Source: Butyrivibrio sp. (lineage in GTDB: Bacteria; Bacillota; Clostridia; Lachnospirales; Lachnospiraceae). Taken from it: DNA of 64,000 nucleotides. Of the stretch, positions 36,513-44,646 are shown piece after piece. The translations under genes and the position numbers were made by a program. The stretch spans positions 1 through 64,000 of the forward strand of contig SVFV01000009.1 in the NCBI GenBank assembly GCA_015056655.1, in the 5' to 3' direction. Below the pieces are notes generated by a model. That model searched no databases. It was not told the DNA's origin and was given only the letters and a program-made list of their open reading frames with translations. The stretch's first letter is position 1; each line of letters begins with the position of its first letter.

Positions 36513-36758
36513 ATGGATACCAGAATATGTAAGCATTGCCTGCTCCGGGATTTGGGCGGAGATCAGGCTGAGATGATAAAGAAATACAAGGATGCTATAG
36601 ATGAAGCCGACAGGGTTTCGACAGAGAAGTACGAGGAGAGGCTTAAAATCTGCACAGAATGCGACAAGCTTCTGCAGGGAACCTGTAATGCCTGCGGCTG
36701 TTATGTGGAGCTTAGGGCTCTTGGGAAAGAAATTCACTGCCCGAAAAAGAAGTGGTGA
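36513..36758 (+). CDS. Small Cys-rich zinc-ribbon-like protein (DUF6171-like)
   Basis: 81 residues with the paired motifs CKHCLLRDL near the N-terminus and CTECDKLLQGTCNACGCYVELRA in the C-terminal half, then HCPKKKW. The four to six cysteines in CXXC spacing imply zinc or iron binding. It has the look of a family I recall as DUF6171, common in Lachnospiraceae. AGAGGAAAA precedes the ATG. Function unknown. Confidence 0.65.
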   Translation: MDTRICKHCLLRDLGGDQAEMIKKYKDAIDEADRVSTEKYEERLKICTECDKLLQGTCNACGCYVELRALGKEIHCPKKKW

Positions 36759-36890
36759 AGCATATAATAAATGACAGAAAAACAAATATATGATGAAACA
36801 TATATATGATAGGCTGGCATATCCCAAAAAATGATGTAGACAACACTTAAATAAGAATACAAAGTATTTTATAAAAAGCTAAAATATTCA

Positions 36891-36919
36891 TTGACTTGTG
36901 TTTTTACGATGTATAAAAT
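36891..36919 (+). promoter_or_regulatory. Promoter of the GH51 arabinofuranosidase gene
   Basis: TTGACT (36891-36896), a 17-base spacer and TAAAAT (36914-36919). The upstream 23 bases 36873-36895 match the region just before the first sugar importer promoter at 21 positions, suggesting a shared regulator. An AAGTGTT/AACACTT inverted pair (about 36930-36968) lies in the leader. Confidence 0.65.
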
Positions 36920-37018
36920 TATTTAGGTAAAGTGTTGCATTTCTCAAAAATTATAGATTGAAACACTTACAGAAGAAACTATTGCTGAAGAAAATTAATA
37001 AGAAAGAGAGAATGGGTT

Positions 37019-38539
37019 ATGGCAAAACTTGTAATTAACAACGAGAGCAAAAAGTCACATATTGCGCCTGAAATCTATGGCCATTTTTCAGAGCACCTTG
37101 GAAGATGCATATATGAAGGACTTTATGTTGGTGAGAATTCAGATATTCCTAATGTAAACGGAATGAGAATAGATGTAGTAGAGGCGCTTAAGGAGATGAA
37201 GATTCCTGTGCTTCGCTGGCCCGGTGGATGCTTCGCTGATGAGTATCACTGGATGGACGGAATTGGTCCTAAGGAAAAGAGAAAGAGAATCATCAACACT
37301 CACTGGGGCGGAGTAGTTGAGGACAACAGCTTTGGTACACACGAGTTCTTTGAGCTTACAAAGCAGCTTGGATGTAAGACATACGTTAATGCTAACCTTG
37401 GTTCTGGCACAGTAAGAGAGATGAGCGAATGGGTTGAGTACATGACCTTCAAGGGTGTATCACCTATGGCTGACCTCAGAACTCAGAACGGCCACGAGGA
37501 GCCTTGGACAGTTGATTACATCGGCGTTGGTAATGAGAACTGGGGCTGCGGTGGTAACATGCGTCCTACTCACTACGCTGATGAGTACAGAAGATACCAG
37601 ACATACGTAAGAAATTACGCTGGTAACGCACCTATCCAGAAGATCTGCTGCGGACCTAACGTGGATGATTATCATTGGACAAAGAACGTACTTGAGACAT
37701 GCTTTGATCACACACCTGAGCACATGCATGGCTTCATGGATGGTCTTTCACTTCACTATTACACACTTCCTGAGACAGAGGGTGACTGGAACTTCAAGGG
37801 TTCAGCTACAGACTTCACAGAGGAGACCTTCTATCAGACACTTAAGAGAAGCTTCTTCATGGAAGAGCTTATCAATAACCATGGCGCTATCATGAACCAG
37901 TACGATCCTAACAAGCAGATCGGACTTATGGTTGATGAGTGGGGTATCTGGACAGACGTTGAGCCTGGTACAAATCCTGGATTCCTCTATCAGCAGAACA
38001 CAATGCGTGATGCTCTTGTTGCTGGTATGAACCTCAATATCTTCAATAAGCACTCTGACAGAGTTAAGATGGCATGTATCGCTCAGCTTATCAACGTTCT
38101 TCAGTCTGTAATGCTTACAGATGGTGAGAAGATGATCAAGACTCCTACATACTATGTATTTAAGATGTATCGTCATCACCAGGATGCAGACCTTCTTAGC
38201 AGTGAGCTTGTTGGCAATGGCACAGTTGGTGCAGGCAAGAACGAGCTTCCTAAGCTCTTTGAGTCTGTTTCTGAGGATAAGGACGGCGTGATTACAATCA
38301 CTCTTACAAACAACTCACTTGAGGCTGACGAGACAGTTGATGTTTCACTTACACTTGATGGCGGAAAGTACAACGTATGCGAGGCTCAGGTTGTATCTGG
38401 TAAGATGGCAGATCACAACACATTCGAAGCACCTGAAGTTGTTAAGGAGCAGGATTTCACAGCTTACAAGAAGACTGACAACGGAATCAGCATAGATGTT
38501 CCTAAGTGCTCAGTAGTAATGCTTCGTCTTAAGAAGTAA
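37019..38539 (+). CDS. abfA: Alpha-N-arabinofuranosidase, GH51
   Basis: Removes arabinofuranosyl side groups or end units from arabino-oligosaccharides in the cytosol (no signal peptide). It is a retaining enzyme: acid/base Glu173 in GVGNENWGCGG and nucleophile Glu307 in LMVDEWGIW. RWPGGCFADEYHWMDGIGP is the family signature. The C-terminal beta-sandwich runs from about residue 390. At 506 residues it has the standard length. It is a monocistronic unit whose promoter resembles that of the importer at 31283, so it probably belongs to the same arabinan regulon. Confidence 0.95.
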   Translation: MAKLVINNESKKSHIAPEIYGHFSEHLGRCIYEGLYVGENSDIPNVNGMRIDVVEALKEMKIPVLRWPGGCFADEYHWMDGIGPKEKRKRIINTHWGGVVEDNSFGTHEFFELTKQLGCKTYVNANLGSGTVREMSEWVEYMTFKGVSPMADLRTQNGHEEPWTVDYIGVGNENWGCGGNMRPTHYADEYRRYQTYVRNYAGNAPIQKICCGPNVDDYHWTKNVLETCFDHTPEHMHGFMDGLSLHYYTLPETEGDWNFKGSATDFTEETFYQTLKRSFFMEELINNHGAIMNQYDPNKQIGLMVDEWGIWTDVEPGTNPGFLYQQNTMRDALVAGMNLNIFNKHSDRVKMACIAQLINVLQSVMLTDGEKMIKTPTYYVFKMYRHHQDADLLSSELVGNGTVGAGKNELPKLFESVSEDKDGVITITLTNNSLEADETVDVSLTLDGGKYNVCEAQVVSGKMADHNTFEAPEVVKEQDFTAYKKTDNGISIDVPKCSVVMLRLKK

Positions 38540-38660
38540 TACTATAATAAACAAATAATCAGAATCGAAACTTCCCTATAAGAGGTATGGTGATAGAATA
38601 CTTCTTATAGGGAATAATGTTATAGCAAACTTTTCACTTTAAATGGAATAGGGTAAAAAT

Positions 38661-39476
38661 ATGAAAAAATATCAGGCTAAAGTATTTGACACAAGTAAGC
38701 ACAGCCTTGGAGAAAGTCCTTTCTATGATGCTAGTCTTGGACGATATTCATGGGTTGATATTACCAAGGGACGTCTGTGGACGCTTAAAGACGGCGAGAA
38801 GGCGTGTTTTGAACTCGGACAGCCAATTGGTGCGGCAGTTCCGATACCGGGCTCTGAGGGCTTTATATTGGCCGCTATGGATGGCCTTTATAAGTATGAG
38901 AATGGTAAAGCCGAACTTATGCAGGATCTGACCGGAACCTTCAAGTCATACTGGCGTTCAAATGATGCGAAGCTTGATCCCAAAGGAAGACTTTTCTTTG
39001 GGGCAAGTGTTGCTGATGATGACCATGAGGCTGAGGGTGCATTGTTCATCTATGACAATGGCAATATCAGATGCCTTCAGGAAAACACAAAGATTTCCAA
39101 TGGAATGGCATGGAGTAAGGATAATAAGTCCTTCTTTTTCTCTGATTCTCTTGAGTATGCTGTATTTAAGTATGACTACAATATCGGGGATGGCAGTATA
39201 ACAAACAGAAGAAAATTGTTTGAAGTTGAGAACGGCGTATCTGATGGAATGTGTATCGATGCTGATGACAATATCTGGGTTGCTATCTGGGATGGTAGCA
39301 GGATTGAGAAGCGCGATGGCGAGACAGGAGAGAAGCTTGCTGAGATAGAAGTTCCTGCAAAGCACGTAAGCTCCTGTACATTCCTTGATGATGGAAAAAC
39401 ACTCTTTATTACATCAGCAGGAGATGGACTTGATGGCGAATATGACGGTTGCCTGTTCACCTGTGTTGTAGACTAA
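38661..39476 (+). CDS. SMP-30/gluconolactonase-family lactonase
   Basis: A six-bladed beta-propeller of 271 residues. LGESPFYDASLGRYSWVDI supplies the metal-binding Glu, SNGMAWSKDNKSFFFSDS the Asn and Asp, and SDGMCIDADDNIWVAIWDGSRI the last metal Asp. Family members hydrolyse sugar lactones such as arabino- or gluconolactone. Its place after the GH51 gene suggests an arabinose- or xylose-related lactone, an inference. Cytosolic; followed by a strong terminator. Confidence 0.85.
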   Translation: MKKYQAKVFDTSKHSLGESPFYDASLGRYSWVDITKGRLWTLKDGEKACFELGQPIGAAVPIPGSEGFILAAMDGLYKYENGKAELMQDLTGTFKSYWRSNDAKLDPKGRLFFGASVADDDHEAEGALFIYDNGNIRCLQENTKISNGMAWSKDNKSFFFSDSLEYAVFKYDYNIGDGSITNRRKLFEVENGVSDGMCIDADDNIWVAIWDGSRIEKRDGETGEKLAEIEVPAKHVSSCTFLDDGKTLFITSAGDGLDGEYDGCLFTCVVD

Positions 39477-39489
39477 ATAAGGTCAAAAT

Positions 39490-39528
39490 AATACCCCTGA
39501 CAGTGGCGAAACTGTCAGGGGTATTTTA
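39490..39528 (+). terminator. Terminator after the lactonase gene
   Basis: A 15-bp perfect stem AATACCCCTGACAGT (39490-39504) with ACTGTCAGGGGTATT (39511-39525) and a GGCGAA loop, then TTAT. Confidence 0.9.
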
Positions 39529-39545
39529 TATAAATGGAATGGGTT

Positions 39546-39694
39546 ACAAGGAAGTTCTGCTCTCGTAAGAGGCCTACTCTGGGATTCTCACTAGGCTCGA
39601 TAAAACCTCGCCAAGTGTTCACAAGGAAGTTCTGCTCTCGTGCATTGCACTCGCCAGAACACGTTCGGGCTAGGCTCGAAAATACCTCGCCAAG
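39546..39694 (-). repeat. Two tandem 75-base units containing the transporter-associated repeat
   Basis: ACAAGGAAGTTCTGCTCTCG starts at 39546 and again at 39621, so the period is 75. Each unit ends with a copy of the GAGGTWTTTTCGAGCCTAG repeat in minus orientation (39590-39616 and 39670-39694). The second copy ends 5 bases from the permease stop codon. The same repeat lies between binding protein and permease at 32835-33040. Confidence 0.75.
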
Positions 39695-39699
39695 CCCTC

Positions 39700-40569
39700 T
39701 CAGCCCTTTACAGCTCCTTCGATCATACCTTCCATTATCTGCTTCTGAGCGATAAGGAAGAGAATAATCATAGGCAGGATTGCGAGAAGTGCAGCTGTCA
39801 GGATGAGGTTCCACTGCTTAACGTATGAACCTACGAATGCCTGAACTGCAACAGGAAGTGTTTTTACGGGACCATTCTGACCAAGCATCATTGAAGGCAG
39901 AAGGTAGTCGTTCCAAATCCACATTCCGTTAAGGATTGTTACTGTTGTGATAACAGGTGTAAGGAGCGGGAAAATAACCTTGAAGAATACCTGCTCCGGT
40001 GAGCATCCGTCGATTGATGCTGCTTCCTCGAGGTCGAAAGGAATACCTTTAATGAAACCAACGAGGATGAATACTGTCATAGCACCGCCGAATCCAAGAT
40101 AAGCGAATACGATTCCGGGAACTGACTTAAGCATCGGGATTCCGATGAATTTTCCTACATCTCTGAAAGTAGAGATAAGAGGAAGCATAACTACCTGGAA
40201 AGGAATGATCATTGAAGCGATGAATGTAAAGTAAATCACGCTTGACCAAACAGTCTTGTTACGGCAGATAACCCATGCTGCCATTGCTCCGAATAAAGCA
40301 AGGAGAGCAAGTGATAAAACAGTAATGAGTGCTGAATATCCAAATGTCTGCCAGAATGTGAAGCTTGAGTTGTTAATAACTTCATTCAGGTTTGAAATAA
40401 GTCTGCTGAAAGAAGCGCCATTCAAACCGATAGGATTTGAAGTAATGTTAGCTGAATCCTTGAATGAGTTGATTACTACAAGGAAGAAAGGGAACAATAC
40501 ATATACTGCAATAACGATCGCAATAATGAAGCGAATTATTACATTCGAAGTCTTTTCTTTTGTATGCAT
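39700..40569 (-). CDS. Sugar ABC importer permease, MalG type (second system)
   Basis: 289 residues, six membrane segments. The EAA loop is FDLEEAASIDGCSPEQVFFKVIFPLL, followed by WNDYLLPSMML, typical of CUT1 permeases. The start overlaps the stop of the upstream permease by one base (TAATG). A transposed-repeat region follows its stop codon. The ATPase is absent from the locus. Confidence 0.92.
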   Translation of the reverse strand: MHTKEKTSNVIIRFIIAIVIAVYVLFPFFLVVINSFKDSANITSNPIGLNGASFSRLISNLNEVINNSSFTFWQTFGYSALITVLSLALLALFGAMAAWVICRNKTVWSSVIYFTFIASMIIPFQVVMLPLISTFRDVGKFIGIPMLKSVPGIVFAYLGFGGAMTVFILVGFIKGIPFDLEEAASIDGCSPEQVFFKVIFPLLTPVITTVTILNGMWIWNDYLLPSMMLGQNGPVKTLPVAVQAFVGSYVKQWNLILTAALLAILPMIILFLIAQKQIMEGMIEGAVKG

Positions 40570-41621
40570 TATAATTCAACCTCCTTCTTGTTAGACATAC
40601 GAACCTGCAGGATTGAGACACAAGCCAGAATGATGAAGAAGAGTACGGCTTTTGCCTGACCAAGAGCGTAATTGTTCTTGATAACTGCAGTGTTGTAGAT
40701 GTTAAGTGCAAGCATCTCTGTACCGTTTGTGAGGTACTGACCAAAGATATCAACAGATCCCTTACCATTTGTGAGTGCGAGGTTTACATCGAACTGCTTG
40801 AATGCACTTGTAAGTGTAAGGAATGTACAAATTGTAATAGTAGGAGCGATCATGGGAATCTTTATCTCGAAAAGAGTCTGCATGGGGTTGGCTCCGTCAA
40901 TAGCTGATGCTTCAAGTACATCGCCGGGAATAGTGTTAAGACCTGTGATGTAGATGAGCATTATATATCCGGCATACTGCCAGATGTAAACGATGATAAC
41001 TGCAAGGAATGCGGTTCCTGTATCAGCAATCATTGAGTACTGAGTGTTGAACAGCTTAGTTACTACATTACTGAAAATGAACTGCCAGATGTAACCAAGT
41101 ACGATACCGCCAATAAGGTTAGGCAAGAAGTAAGCTGCTCTGAAGAAGCCAAGGCCCTTGATCTTTGATGTGCAAAGAAGAGCGAGCAGGAACGCTACAA
41201 GGTTAACCATTATCATGTTACATACAACAAACAAGAATGTTAAGAAGATAGACCAGAGGAAACTGGGCTGTGTAAACATACTTGTGTAATTCTCGATACC
41301 AACAACATTTCTTACTCTGATACCATCCCAGTCAGTAAAGGAATAACCAATACCAAGGAAGAGAGGAATGATAACTGTTACTGCAAATGCAAATAACAGA
41401 GGGAATAAGAAAAGAATATTTATTATAGTGCGGTGATGTTTAAGTGTAGGGAAGAAGTAAAGTCCTATGACAATACCAATGATTCCAAGTACCAGAGTAG
41501 CACCTCTAAAGGACGCCTCTGATTTCGAAAAATCCAAAGCTAAAGACCATATGAGTAGTCCAAGCCCGGCAATCAGACAAAGTAGAGAAAAAGCTCTTTT
41601 TGTCGCAGATGGTGTTTTCAT
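40569..41621 (-). CDS. Sugar ABC importer permease, MalF type (second system)
   Basis: 350 residues. Two extra N-terminal hydrophobic segments (about 10-60) precede the usual six-helix core, making it about 50 residues longer than the first system's MalF-type protein. The EAA-type loop is GDVLEASAIDGANPMQTLFEIKIPMI. It is translated just before the MalG-type partner. Confidence 0.9.
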   Translation of the reverse strand: MKTPSATKRAFSLLCLIAGLGLLIWSLALDFSKSEASFRGATLVLGIIGIVIGLYFFPTLKHHRTIINILFLFPLLFAFAVTVIIPLFLGIGYSFTDWDGIRVRNVVGIENYTSMFTQPSFLWSIFLTFLFVVCNMIMVNLVAFLLALLCTSKIKGLGFFRAAYFLPNLIGGIVLGYIWQFIFSNVVTKLFNTQYSMIADTGTAFLAVIIVYIWQYAGYIMLIYITGLNTIPGDVLEASAIDGANPMQTLFEIKIPMIAPTITICTFLTLTSAFKQFDVNLALTNGKGSVDIFGQYLTNGTEMLALNIYNTAVIKNNYALGQAKAVLFFIILACVSILQVRMSNKKEVEL

Positions 41622-41697
41622 ACAAGAATCTCCTTCATGGCCAAAAGCCCAACGAAAAAATAAAGCCTCAACAAATAGATACTAAAAACTAGATAAA

Positions 41698-41722
41698 CCG
41701 GGCAGAGCATTGCTCTGCCCGG
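41698..41722 (-). other. Intercistronic hairpin between binding protein and permease (second system)
   Basis: A 25-base palindrome with arms CCGGGCAGAGC and GCTCTGCCCGG around ATT lies 23 bases after the binding-protein stop codon. Only a weak T run follows on the minus strand, so it may stabilise the upstream message or partly terminate. The first importer has a hairpin at the same relative place. Confidence 0.65.
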
Positions 41723-41745
41723 CACATCACTATTTAAGTGAAAGA

Positions 41746-43125
41746 TTATTCAGCGTAGTAAGCCTTGATAACTGCACCAATCTTCTCAACGAACTCATCA
41801 GCGGATGCGATTGATCCCTTTGCATAATCTGCAAATACCTGACATGTATCGTTCTGAAGACCATCCTTCTTAAGCATTGTGTGCCATCCACTGTAGTTAC
41901 CAGCATCGATGTAGCTCTTCATGCTCTTGTAGAAAGGATTTGTAGCTTCATACTGGCAATCATCGAAAGGAGATACAAGACCAGCCTTGTTAACAAGGAT
42001 GTTCTGAGCTGAATCGCCTGCGCACCAGTTGAAGAATGCCTTTGCAGCATCAACGTTACCGTCCTTATATGCTACCCAGTATGACGGAGGACCAGCGATG
42101 ATTGTGTTCATGCCATCCTCGAATGCATAAGGAGCAAAACCAACTTCGAAGCTAACATCATCAGGAGATGTTACGCACCAGTTACCCTGTGTGATGAATG
42201 CGAACTTGCCTTCTTTGAATCCAGCAACCTGCTCATCATATGTACCGTCAACAAGAAGGTGATCCTTGTCAGAGTACTGGTTCATCATGCCAACGAACTC
42301 AGCGAAGTGCTTCATTCTTGTTTCGTCGATCTGACCACCGTCGTTAAGGAGATCGATGTATGTTGTATCGTCTGCCTTAAGACCTGAATCAAGGTACTGA
42401 CCAAATACGTGTGTACCTGAAGACCAACCAAGGTTTGTGGGCTCTGCACACCATGCAAATACAGCTGTAAGTCCAAGCTCATCCTTCTTTGCATCGATTG
42501 CTTCGCAAGCAGCCTGCCATGCAGCGGGGCTTGTAAGAGATGAAGGATCAACGCCAGCAGCTGAAAGAATGTCAGCGTTGTAACCAAGAGCTGTAGCCTC
42601 TACTGTGTAAGGGAATCCGATTGTTCCCATTGCATCATCAACAAGTTCGAAACCTGTCTTGTTTGTCCAGTCCTCACCAGCGAGATCAGCAAGCATGCCG
42701 TCCCATGTTGCAGCCTGGTTAGCTTCGATAACGAAGATGTCAGGCATGTTGTCAGCCTGGTACATTTTCTTAAGCTCATCGCCTGCGCTTGTGTCGCCAC
42801 CGATTGTCTCGATAACAACCTCAGCACCTGTCTCAGTCTTGTAAAGCTCAGCGAGCTCTTTAAGCTGATCATTGATCTCAGGCTTACCATTAAGAAGACG
42901 GATAGAACCTGCAGGAGCTGCTGCTGTGTCGCTAGCCTCTGTAGCTGTCTCCTCTGTAGCTGTGTCCTGAGTTGCTGTCTCTTCTGTTGCTGCCTCTTCT
43001 GTCTGAGTCTCTTCTGTAGCTGCTGTTGTATCAGCAGTCTCACCTGTTGAACTTGATCCGCCGCATGCTGTCATGCTAAGAACCATAGTTCCTGCCAGAA
43101 GAATAGATAATGCTTTCTTTTTCAT
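41746..43125 (-). CDS. Sugar-binding lipoprotein of the second ABC importer
   Basis: Family 1 solute-binding protein. The lipobox SMTAC places lipidated Cys at residue 21. A Thr/Glu/Ala-rich linker (about 25-75) leads to the binding fold (GSIRLLNGKPEINDQLKELAELY; DNMPDIFVIEANQAATWDGM; FAFITQGNWCVTSPDD). 459 residues. AAAGGAGGGT is the ribosome site. Divergent GH13 phosphorylase and kinase genes suggest an alpha-glucoside such as sucrose as ligand. Confidence 0.9.
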   Translation of the reverse strand: MKKKALSILLAGTMVLSMTACGGSSSTGETADTTAATEETQTEEAATEETATQDTATEETATEASDTAAAPAGSIRLLNGKPEINDQLKELAELYKTETGAEVVIETIGGDTSAGDELKKMYQADNMPDIFVIEANQAATWDGMLADLAGEDWTNKTGFELVDDAMGTIGFPYTVEATALGYNADILSAAGVDPSSLTSPAAWQAACEAIDAKKDELGLTAVFAWCAEPTNLGWSSGTHVFGQYLDSGLKADDTTYIDLLNDGGQIDETRMKHFAEFVGMMNQYSDKDHLLVDGTYDEQVAGFKEGKFAFITQGNWCVTSPDDVSFEVGFAPYAFEDGMNTIIAGPPSYWVAYKDGNVDAAKAFFNWCAGDSAQNILVNKAGLVSPFDDCQYEATNPFYKSMKSYIDAGNYSGWHTMLKKDGLQNDTCQVFADYAKGSIASADEFVEKIGAVIKAYYAE

Positions 43126-43440
43126 GTTACCCTCCTTTTGTGCACTTTGCTAATCGGCTATACCGGTTAGCGGTTACTTTTGCGCATAAGTTTTATGCTA
43201 AAACAAAAATAGCACTCAGTGAAGTAAATTTCAAGTTAAATTTTTAGAAACTTTCTTGTATTTGTGTAAACTTATGCGTGAAAGCTGATTATAAGCGGAT
43301 TTGTGCATGATGTTAAAAAATAAAAATATTTATGACCAAATAATGAATTCTTGCCGTGTCAAATTGCTCAAACGATTGCGTTAAAAAAGAAGTCAAGTTG
43401 TATATATTACACAACTTGACTCCTGAAATGATTATCACTA
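43126..43440. promoter_or_regulatory. Control region of the second importer with two LacI-type operator candidates
   Basis: No gene. TTTTGCGCATAA at 43178-43189 and TTATGCGTGAAA at 43272-43283 are variants of a TTATGCGCATAA palindrome. Similar sequences occur at 44486-44497 and 44597-44608 around the lacI and kinase starts. They fit sites for the adjacent LacI regulator, upstream of and within the promoter of the binding-protein gene. Confidence 0.5.
43382..43421 (-). terminator. Terminator of the lacI-type gene
   Basis: AGTCAAGTTGT (43391-43401) pairs with ACAACTTGACT (43411-43421). On the minus strand the stem runs into TCTTTTTTAA. It lies 20 bases after the regulator stop codon. Confidence 0.9.
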
Positions 43441-44454
43441 TCAATTAGTTATCTTAACTGTGTCCCTGATTACAAGCTTGGTAGGGAGCTGTATCTGTCT
43501 GGGAGTTTTTTCGCCATGAATTCTCTGAAGAAGCACGTTCATAGCTGTGATTCCCTTCTCTTTTACGTTCTGGTGAACAGTGGTGAGAGCAGGGCGGTGG
43601 AGCTGTCCCAGAAGTGTATCATCAAATCCTGCGATTGAAATATCGTCAGGAACCTTAACACCTCTGTCCTCTAAAGCACACATAAGCTGCACTGCATACA
43701 AATCGGACACGCACATTACGGCGTCAAACTCCTTGGCCTTTTCACAGATATCTGCAAGAGAAGCATCAACTTCGTCGCTCCTGGGTTTGATCTTAAAGAA
43801 CCAGTCATCCTCATAATGTATTCCATTTCCGGCTAAAGCGTATTTATATCCAGAAAAACGCTCGTAGTCTACACCGTTCATGTTATCTGAAAGGAATGCT
43901 ATCTTTTTATGACCCTGTTTGATCATGAAGTTAACCATGTCAAAACAGCCCTGTCTGTCATTAAGACCTACGTTTGTAAAGTGCTTAAGACCTTCTATAC
44001 TGTATGTGTCTATGCACACGATAGGCTTGTGATAGCGCTCACTGACACGGATTCCGTCATCATTAAGCATACCAAATAGTAGAAGACCATCCACGTTCCA
44101 GGTGGAAACATGACGCATTATCTCATCTGTATCTCTTGAAATATAGAGCATCATAAAGTAACCGGCGTTCCTGATCGTCTCCTCAATACCACCAATAAGC
44201 TCGGAAACAAAGGGATCCATCAAAAGGTTTTCATACTTATCAGCTCTTGCCTTAAGCGCAACTCCGATGATCTTTGATTCGTTCTGTGCAAGGTTTCTTG
44301 CATTTATGTTAGGAACGTAATCAACCTTTTTCAGATAATCCTCCACAATTTTAATTGTTGAAGGAGAAACTTCGCCGGTTTTTCCATGAATTACATTTGA
44401 AACCGTGGTTGTACTCATATTCAGTTGTTTCGCAATTTCTTTTATTGTAATCAT
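43441..44454 (-). CDS. LacI-family transcriptional regulator
   Basis: 337 residues. The N-terminal helix-turn-helix ITIKEIAKQLNMSTTTVSNVIHGK and hinge helix (VPNINARNLAQNE) are followed by a periplasmic-binding-like effector domain (KIIGVALKARADKYENLLMDPFVSELIGG; PDDISIAGFDDTLLGQL). It sits between the importer and the divergent kinase/phosphorylase genes and probably represses both, with release by the imported sugar. Candidate operators are listed separately. The sugar is not predictable from sequence. Confidence 0.92.
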   Translation of the reverse strand: MITIKEIAKQLNMSTTTVSNVIHGKTGEVSPSTIKIVEDYLKKVDYVPNINARNLAQNESKIIGVALKARADKYENLLMDPFVSELIGGIEETIRNAGYFMMLYISRDTDEIMRHVSTWNVDGLLLFGMLNDDGIRVSERYHKPIVCIDTYSIEGLKHFTNVGLNDRQGCFDMVNFMIKQGHKKIAFLSDNMNGVDYERFSGYKYALAGNGIHYEDDWFFKIKPRSDEVDASLADICEKAKEFDAVMCVSDLYAVQLMCALEDRGVKVPDDISIAGFDDTLLGQLHRPALTTVHQNVKEKGITAMNVLLQRIHGEKTPRQIQLPTKLVIRDTVKITN

Positions 44455-44483
44455 AGAATAACCCTACCTATAATTATTGTAAC

Positions 44484-44608
44484 ATAAACGCGTAAGTTAA
44501 AAAGCTTTGACAAAAGATAAAAAATAGTTATATTGTAAAAATAACACGAGAGTATTGTACTGTCAAAATCGCAAAAAACACATATTATAAGAAACCTTTT
44601 GCGTTAAA
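44484..44608 (+). promoter_or_regulatory. Divergent control region with two more LacI-type operator candidates
   Basis: ATAAACGCGTAAG at 44484-44496 and TTTTGCGTTAAAG at 44597-44609 resemble the half-site TTATGCG seen twice upstream of the binding-protein gene. The second lies 38 bases before the kinase start. Promoter hexamers could not be fixed. Confidence 0.4.
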
Positions 44609-44646
44609 GTTGCAATCAATGAATTTTTTTTGAAAGGATCTAAAGA

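Noticed and set aside
42600..43043. Long minus-strand frame opposite codon phase in the binding-protein gene
   Set aside because: It is a shadow of the Thr/Glu/Ala repeats of the true gene, with Gln/Arg/Leu-only composition.
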